Assembly: GCA_013816275.1 (NCBI GenBank)
Contig: JACDER010000099.1
Coordinates: 1-6,095 of the forward strand
Reading direction: 5' to 3'
From: Actinomycetota bacterium
GTDB lineage: Bacteria > Actinomycetota > Thermoleophilia > Gaiellales > Gaiellaceae
DNA: 6,095 nt
Shown here: positions 5,384-6,095 of the stretch, in pieces
How the letters are laid out: every line of letters starts with the position of its first letter
How positions within the stretch are numbered: position 1 is the first letter of the stretch
Position numbers and translations under genes: made by a program
The notes under the pieces: generated by a model
What the model saw: only the letters and a program-made list of their open reading frames with translations
What the model was told of the DNA's origin: nothing
The model's database searches: none

Positions 5384-6095
5384 TCAGTACTTGTCCTCGC
5401 CCCAGCTCTCGAGCTTCTCGCGCAGATCGCGGAGGAACCGGCCTGCGAGGGCCCCGTCGACCAGCCGGTGGTCGTACGTGAGCGTGATGTTCATGATCGG
5501 CCGGATCGCGATCACGTCCTGCCCGAGCTCGTCCTGGACGACCCACGGGCGCTTGACGACGGCGTAGGTACCGAGGATCGCGGCTTGCGGCATGCTGATC
5601 ACCGGCGTCCCGTGGAAGGTGCCGTAACCCCCGGGGTTGGTGATCGTGAAGGTGCCTCCCTGGACATCGTCCGGGAGCAGCTGCTTGTTCCGCGCTCGCT
5701 CGGCGATATCGGTCACCGCGCGGGCCATCCCCAAGAGGTTCAGCCCCTCCGCGTGCTTGGCCACCGGGACGATGAGCCCCTTGCCGTCCGTCAGCTCGAC
5801 CGCGAAGCCGAGATTGACATAGTTCCGCGTCACGATCTGGTCGCCGCGGATCTCGCCGTTCACCCACGGGTACTCGAGCAACGTGTCCGTGGCCGCGCGG
5901 GCGACGAAGATGAGGTAGGTCGGGTTGACGCCGAACTTGCTCTGGTACTCGCCCTTGATCTTCGACCGGATTGCGACTACCTGCGACATGTCGACTTCGA
6001 TCGCGCTCGACACGTGAGCGGCGGTATCGAGGGACCGGCGCATGTGCTCGGCGATGCCTCTGCGCATTGCGCTCATCGGCTCGAGCATCTCGCCC
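5384..6095 (-). CDS. sucB: 2-oxo acid dehydrogenase E2 (dihydrolipoamide acyltransferase), C-terminal part
   Basis: Core acyltransferase of a pyruvate-, 2-oxoglutarate- or branched-chain dehydrogenase complex; it moves the acyl group from lipoyl-lysine to CoA. Only the catalytic domain is inside the window; the lipoyl and E3-binding domains lie beyond the right edge, where the frame is still open. The ATG at 6088 is internal, since MSAMRRGIAEHM is the conserved domain entry. Counting from that Met: TYLIFVARAA (57-66), the FAVELTDGKGLIVPV segment (95-109), TFTITNPGGYGTFHGTPVI (146-164) and the active-site YDHRLVDG with His207 and Asp211. The symbol sucB follows actinobacterial usage and the E2–lipB–lipA neighbourhood (dlaT/sucB in mycobacteria); substrate choice cannot be read from this fragment. 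The VOC gene starts directly after its TGA. Confidence 0.9.
   Translation of the reverse strand, partial: GEMLEPMSAMRRGIAEHMRRSLDTAAHVSSAIEVDMSQVVAIRSKIKGEYQSKFGVNPTYLIFVARAATDTLLEYPWVNGEIRGDQIVTRNYVNLGFAVELTDGKGLIVPVAKHAEGLNLLGMARAVTDIAERARNKQLLPDDVQGGTFTITNPGGYGTFHGTPVISMPQAAILGTYAVVKRPWVVQDELGQDVIAIRPIMNITLTYDHRLVDGALAGRFLRDLREKLESWGEDKY

Overview
The window is GC-rich and gene-dense and looks like an actinobacterial chromosome, possibly a deep-branching soil lineage such as Thermoleophilia/Gaiellales. That placement rests on the Actinobacteria-style class II fumarase, the E2–lipB–lipA grouping known from Actinobacteria (in Mycobacterium tuberculosis dlaT/sucB, lipB and lipA lie close together), frequent GTG starts, and start codons with TANNNT boxes instead of Shine-Dalgarno sequences. 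The exact lineage is inference.

Layout, left to right. The 3' three quarters of fumC (+) enters from the left edge and ends at 1069. It converges on two small, tandem, paralogous minus-strand genes (1083-1298 and 1462-1659) of unrecognised function. These follow lipA (minus, 1696-2616). A cupin gene (+, 2615-3127) sits head-to-head with lipA and tail-to-tail with lipB (minus, 3074-3754). Upstream of lipB on the minus strand come a SnoaL/NTF2-like gene (3826-4206), a DUF1835-type gene (4203-4958), a VOC/glyoxalase-like gene (4955-5383) and the C-terminal catalytic domain of a 2-oxo acid dehydrogenase E2 acyltransferase (5384 to the right edge).

How it fits together. LipB transfers octanoate to lipoyl domains, LipA inserts the two sulfurs, and the E2 protein is a client of that modification, so the minus strand carries a lipoylation/2-oxo acid dehydrogenase module; fumarase is another central-carbon enzyme. 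The E2, VOC, DUF1835 and SnoaL genes are packed stop-to-start (TGA then GTG, then two GTGA overlaps) and form one translationally coupled operon. That operon appears to end in a 65-bp hairpin (3765-3829) just before lipB.

Four points deserve attention. (1) The paralogous pair of charged 65-71 aa proteins. (2) A TAG(A/G)(C/G)T box 6-8 nt upstream of all four minus-strand starts that are not in the coupled operon, suggesting leaderless transcripts. (3) The hairpin before lipB, whose every mismatch becomes a G·U pair only in minus-strand RNA. (4) The cupin gene wedged inverted between lipB and lipA, overlapping both. No tRNA, rRNA, CRISPR array, insertion sequence or phage gene is visible.
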